DNA from: Ditylenchus dipsaci
Taxonomy: Eukaryota; Nematoda; Chromadorea; Rhabditida; Anguinidae
Direction: 5' to 3'
DNA: 64,000 nucleotides
NCBI GenBank assembly: GCA_004194705.1
Contig: SADC01001280.1
Span: 62,001-126,000, forward strand
The number at the start of each line of letters is the position of its first letter. The stretch's first letter is position 1. The notes beneath the pieces are model-generated. The model saw only the letters and a program-made list of their open reading frames with translations. It ran no database searches and had not been told where the DNA came from. Made by a program: the position numbers and the translations under genes. Positions 60,296 to 64,000 of the stretch are shown in pieces.

Positions 60296-60554
60296 CATTT
60301 TGAGTGGTCCCATTGTGCCAGTTATAACTTTTTTTCGAGAAATATTTTATTAGGTAAGTATGTACTCATTGGAAAGCCCTTTCAACAGCGGAGGACCTTT
60401 GCATACAGATCTGTGGTTTGCTGTGAAAAATTTGAGATTTTGCCCTTTAAAGTTGAAAATCGGGGGGTTTTATGGGAAATTTTGTGAGTGGTCCCATTGT
60501 GCCAGTTATAACTTTTTTTCGAGAAATATTTTATTAGGTAAGTATGTACTCATT
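60296..60554. repeat. ~185-bp tandem satellite, left part
   Basis: The sequence GAGTGGTCCCATTGTGCCAG begins at 60302 and again at 60486 (184-bp period). After skipping the Harbinger insertion it recurs at 63888 (about 187 bp). Each unit also contains GAAAGCCCTTTCAACAGCGG and a GGGGGGTTTT run. Confidence 0.85.
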
Positions 60555-61275
60555 GGACACTTTATACTTAGTTTCCCAATCTTTCCGAAGCATTGCCCAA
60601 TCATTGCTGATCAACTATCAACAACCTTGCTCAAGAATTGTTGCCCAAGCATTGCTCAGCAATCATTTCCCAATCATCGGCAATCATTTCCCAACACAAT
60701 GTTGCTCAGCAACTATGAGCAACTTGTTCAGCAAGGTTTTTCTCGTATGAAAATTTATAGGTCTCTGTCCAGAGCAACCATCAGCAACCTTGCTGAGCAA
60801 GGTTTTCTCAAAATGTAAGATTTCGGTGATTGAGTTAGAGATTCTGTTTGTTTTTCTTGAGTTTTGTATCTCACTATGGCAATTATTTCATTTTTTATTT
60901 TATGTAGTGTTACCACTAGATCACCACTTCCCATGATTTTATCATGGCCTTTTTTCTTCGGCCAGAATCACGTTTAGCAAACAAAAAACGAACGCAATCA
61001 TAACACTAACGCATCCAAGACAACGCAACAACATACGACGACAACCCACACGGGTACGCGACAATTCATCCCAAGGACAATTCATCTCCAGGCCAATTCA
61101 TCCCCAGGGATAAGTAATCCTCAGGCAGCTGTTTCTGGGTGGTGCTACTTGGTAGTGGTACTTATGTAGTGGTATTCTGGGGCGTTAAGCGAATTGATCC
61201 ACACACGAATTGGGCACACTGTTAGATTTCATGTCAAATCCAATACTTTATTGAACACCCACGAACATAACGCTC

Positions 61276-62661
61276 TCATATAGACGAAAAATATCTGACA
61301 AATTTTTCTCGAACTTCTGTCCCTGCTCTGGTCAAGTGTCTCGTTCCTCCTTGAAGCGCCATTCCACGAACCGCTAGTTGCACATCCTCGTCAATTTCTT
61401 CCCTCACAGGCCCGAGCATATTGTGAAGAAGGACTGTTGATAAGATGAGTCGTCGGACTTGTTCAGTACTTACTTGCAGAGGCTTCCTGAAGATGCTGAA
61501 ACGCTGCACTAGTTGCCCAAATGCACTTTCGACCGTATGACGAGCCCTAAGAAAAAGAATTTTGTTTTATACGACACAAAGTTCAGATTGAAGATCCCTA
61601 CGCAGAGAGTATGGTATTATACGAGAGACGAGCGCGGCTATTAAGAGACGGTTGCGTGAAGGGAGTCATCATATATTCTCGCAGACCGAATCCACCATCT
61701 GCAAGGACGATATATGGAGTTGGTCCAACGACTTCCAGTGCTTCTGCTTCAGGAATGCCCGCTTCTGCGCTCTCAAGAAAGTGTTTGATCGGTGAATCGG
61801 AAAAGAGAGCAGAATCTAGATAGAATAACATAATCTAAACCAAATTGTCTCAAGCAATATACATTCTTACCTGAAGTTCGTCCGGCAGATCCAATGTCGA
61901 CAGCCAGGAAACCTCCTTTCGCATTACAAAGCGCTAGCATGACTTGAGACGGATAACCTTTGAAGCTCCAAAATTCTTCTCCAGTCCGATTGGGCCTGTC
62001 GCGCATAAAGTGCTTGCCATCTATCGCGCCGATCACGTGCGGAAAACCATAGCACTGCAGATACTCTTCAGCATTCGAAATCCACGTATCCTAAATCAAA
62101 TCCATATGAATAAGACCCTCCATCAACTGGTGAAAATTTTAAAGTTGAAATCTTACAGTTGTCGGAACAGGAAGGTACACCTCCAGTAAATGATTAACGA
62201 TCTCAGCCGCCACTTCCTCACATATCAGCTTTACTGTTGTGACTCCGATCGCGAATTCGTGCTGCAGTGCTTCATACGAAATTCCGTGAGCGATGTGTCT
62301 AAATGATCGATATATATTGATGGAAATGATCTCATGAAAAAACAGAAACCAACCGAAGAAAGATTGCCAACCTGTGGCGTGGAAAAATTGGTCTTAGATG
62401 CGTGAGCGGATGTGTCAATTGAGGCTCCACCAACAAAAGCAGTTCATCAAAACGAGTAGGAGTGAAACGGCAAAACGAGCGGAGGTCTTCTTGGTCGGCT
62501 GATCGATAGTATCGATCGAAGATTTCCATGCAGATCGTCAGAGTCAGCGGCTCACAATGGGCAGGACGGATGTTGTAGCGGCGGATGCGAGCTTTAGCTA
62601 TTCTTCTTCTTCGCCTTCGAATCCACAAATTCATTAGCGCGGCAAGTCCAAGAGATATCAT
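61276..62661 (-). CDS. PIF/Harbinger DDE transposase (HARBI1-like)
   Basis: Five exons: 62354-62661, 62157-62298, 61871-62090, 61602-61815, 61276-61546 (TGA at 61276-61278). All junctions keep phase. The catalytic triad is visible: first Asp in GAIDGKHFMRDRPNR (about 62023), second Asp in IVLADGGFGLREYM (about 61699), and Glu in ARHTVESAFGQLVQRFSIF (about 61529). An N-terminal helix-turn-helix region lies in RFTPTRFDELLLLVEPQL to HGISYEALQHEFAIGVTTV. No stop or frameshift was found, so this copy may be functional. A short upstream exon beginning ATG at 62724 (MRVL) could splice to the AAAATG before 62661; I use the ATG at 62661. Confidence 0.92.
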
Positions 62662-62830
62662 TTTCTGAAATAGACCAACGTAAAGCAAACTAATTTCAAC
62701 AATGTGAATAACCAGTACGCGCATAAGCCTGGAATAAATCCAAAATTAACATTACCGAGACCAAACACGACAGCAAAACGAAGTTATTTATTCTCAGCAA
62801 CTTAACTCAACATTCCACAACAAATGCACC

Positions 62831-63611
62831 CTAACATCTGCCCTTTTCGAGAAGCTTGATTTCCACATCATTCATCGCTTGTTGAACTTTGAAGCGAAGC
62901 TCCACCTTCATTCGTTGTTCCCCTTGGTTCGTAAGCTTGTCCATCAGCTCATCCAACTCCCTCGAGACAGCGTGCTTGTATTTGATGAGTGAACTGTCGG
63001 AATTCATCTGCTTGATTCCTTGAAGGATCTCCTTGCCAATGACATCATCCTCTTCGATTCGCGCACGCTTCATGCAAGACTTTGCCTGCAAAATAAATTG
63101 TTTACAAGCATCAAACAAAAAAGAAACAAAAGACAAACTTCAGGCTCGACCACAGGACGCTTGATTAAATTGCTAACGCGTCCTCTTCATTTGCCTTGCT
63201 ACGCAGAAACTCTAGACCAGCCCAGAGAAACCATGTCGACGAAGCATCCTTGGCAGCGACACCCGAAGCACTCTTGACCTTGTTCTTTACCTGTAAGAGA
63301 AATATTCTCGACACATAAAATCTGTCTAAGGAACTTACGGTGTTGTGGTATGTTGTGATTGATTTCCACGCCTTCTGTAGATCTTGATGAGCATACTTGC
63401 TGCCTGATCGCTGCTCGAACTCATCCGCTACGTCCATCCAATTCTCCACCGCCTTCTTTTTGTAGTCGGGATCCTTGGCATCCCAGATTGCCGATCGCTT
63501 CTTGACCACTTCTGCAAGAATACTCTTCTCCTTGTCGTTGAGATCCACAGCTTTGCCTGGTGACTTGATTTCTTCCTTCCTTGATTTTTCGATTTTAACG
63601 TAAAAATTCAA
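62831..63611 (-). CDS. Myb/SANT-like Harbinger accessory protein
   Basis: The second Harbinger protein, normally a DNA-binding partner that brings the transposase to the ends. Exons about 63339-63611, 63139-63290, 62831-63085. The Myb/SANT-like trihelix is seen as KEKSILAEVVKKRSAIWDAK, then KKKAVENWMDVADEFEQRSG and DLQKAWKSITTYHNT. The C-terminal exon is helical and charged (ELDELMDKLTNQGEQRMKVE). The frame between SKANEE and RVSNLIKRPVVEPE needs one base more than is present, near 63180. The start codon could not be fixed because the frame runs open into the right terminal repeat. Confidence 0.78.
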
Positions 63612-63765
63612 ACATACGCAATAGTTGCTGAGCAACATTGCTGAGCAATGATCGGGCAATGATTGGGAAATCATTGCTGAGCAATGTATTTCTGAGCAAT
63701 GATTGCTGAGCAATGTTGCTAAGAAATTCTTGGGCAATCATTGGGAAACGAAGTATAAAGTGTCC

Positions 63766-64000
63766 CATTGGAAAGCCCTTTCAACAGCGGAGGACCTTTT
63801 GCATACAGATCTGTGGTTTGCTGTGAAAAAATTTGAGATTTTGCCCTTTAAAGTTGAAAATCGGGGGGTTTTAGGGGAAAATTTTGTGAGTGGTCCCATT
63901 GTGCCAGTTATAACTTTTTTTCGAGAAATATTTTATTAGGTAAGTAGATACTCATTGGGAAGCCCTTTCAACAGTGAAACATCTTTGCATATTTTTAAGC
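63766..64000. repeat. ~185-bp tandem satellite, right part (continues off window)
   Basis: Continuation of the satellite after the Harbinger element. A further unit begins at about 63956 and runs past the window edge, so the array is longer than seen here. Confidence 0.85.

Larger units (their letters stand above)
60555..63765. mobile_element. PIF/Harbinger transposon, apparently complete
   Basis: A 3.2-kb DNA transposon. Termini are perfect inverted repeats starting GGACACTTTATACTT, then a diverged inverted repeat rich in TTGCTGAGCAA-type iterons (60590-60810 and 63625-63745). It is flanked by CATT at 60551-60554 and 63766-63769, containing the 3-bp ATT that would suit Harbinger. It carries two minus-strand genes, a DDE transposase and a Myb/SANT-like protein, the usual two-gene Harbinger cargo. 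It interrupts a ~185-bp satellite repeat that resumes exactly after the right flank, so the empty site can be read. Confidence 0.9.

Overview
The window looks like a stretch of a nematode nuclear genome. It is AT-rich, with genes split into many short exons by GT-AG introns that are often only 45-60 bp long. The conserved genes are metazoan. The HIF prolyl hydroxylase has C. elegans EGL-9-like sequence in its catalytic part. No tRNA, rRNA, CRISPR array or prokaryotic feature was recognised.

Host genes, left to right: (1) the 3' part of a metastasis-associated (MTA / LIN-40 type) NuRD subunit on + (32-7374; ELM2, SANT, GATA finger); (2) an AQP8-like aquaporin on - (8401-19601) with two candidate first exons; (3) a RANBP9/10-like protein on + (25896-34790) that carries two consecutive SPRY domains before its CTLH/CRA region; (4) an MFSD8/CLN7-like lysosomal major facilitator on + (42868-46002); (5) egl-9, the oxygen-sensing HIF prolyl 4-hydroxylase, on - (46627-50539), tail to tail with the MFSD8 gene. 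The five are not an operon and share no obvious pathway. MTA acts in chromatin, RANBP9 in a CTLH E3 ligase, EGL-9 in oxygen sensing, and the other two are membrane transporters.

Nearly everything else is transposon-derived. Superfamilies can be named from termini and target duplications: Tc1/mariner and pogo-type (TA), piggyBac-type (TTAA), hAT (8-bp duplications), and a PIF/Harbinger element (60555-63765) with a complete DDE transposase gene and a Myb-like accessory gene, inserted in a ~185-bp satellite. Most non-autonomous elements are large hairpins. Their subterminal arms are built from short repeated motifs (iterons), and the motif varies from element to element but matches at the two ends, and often the centre, of the same element. 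This within-element co-variation, seen in several unrelated superfamilies, is the most unusual pattern in the window.

A technical caution: almost every conserved gene needs one or more single-base corrections to keep its frame, and each one is a missing base. This fits residual assembly deletions better than pseudogenisation, so the genes are reported as genes with the breaks marked. Gene-free stretches without a recognisable element include most of 13.1-14.7 kb, 16.4-17.5 kb, 19.6-20.97 kb, 36.5-38.36 kb, 38.6-39.7 kb, 40.0-41.5 kb and 50.55-51.3 kb.
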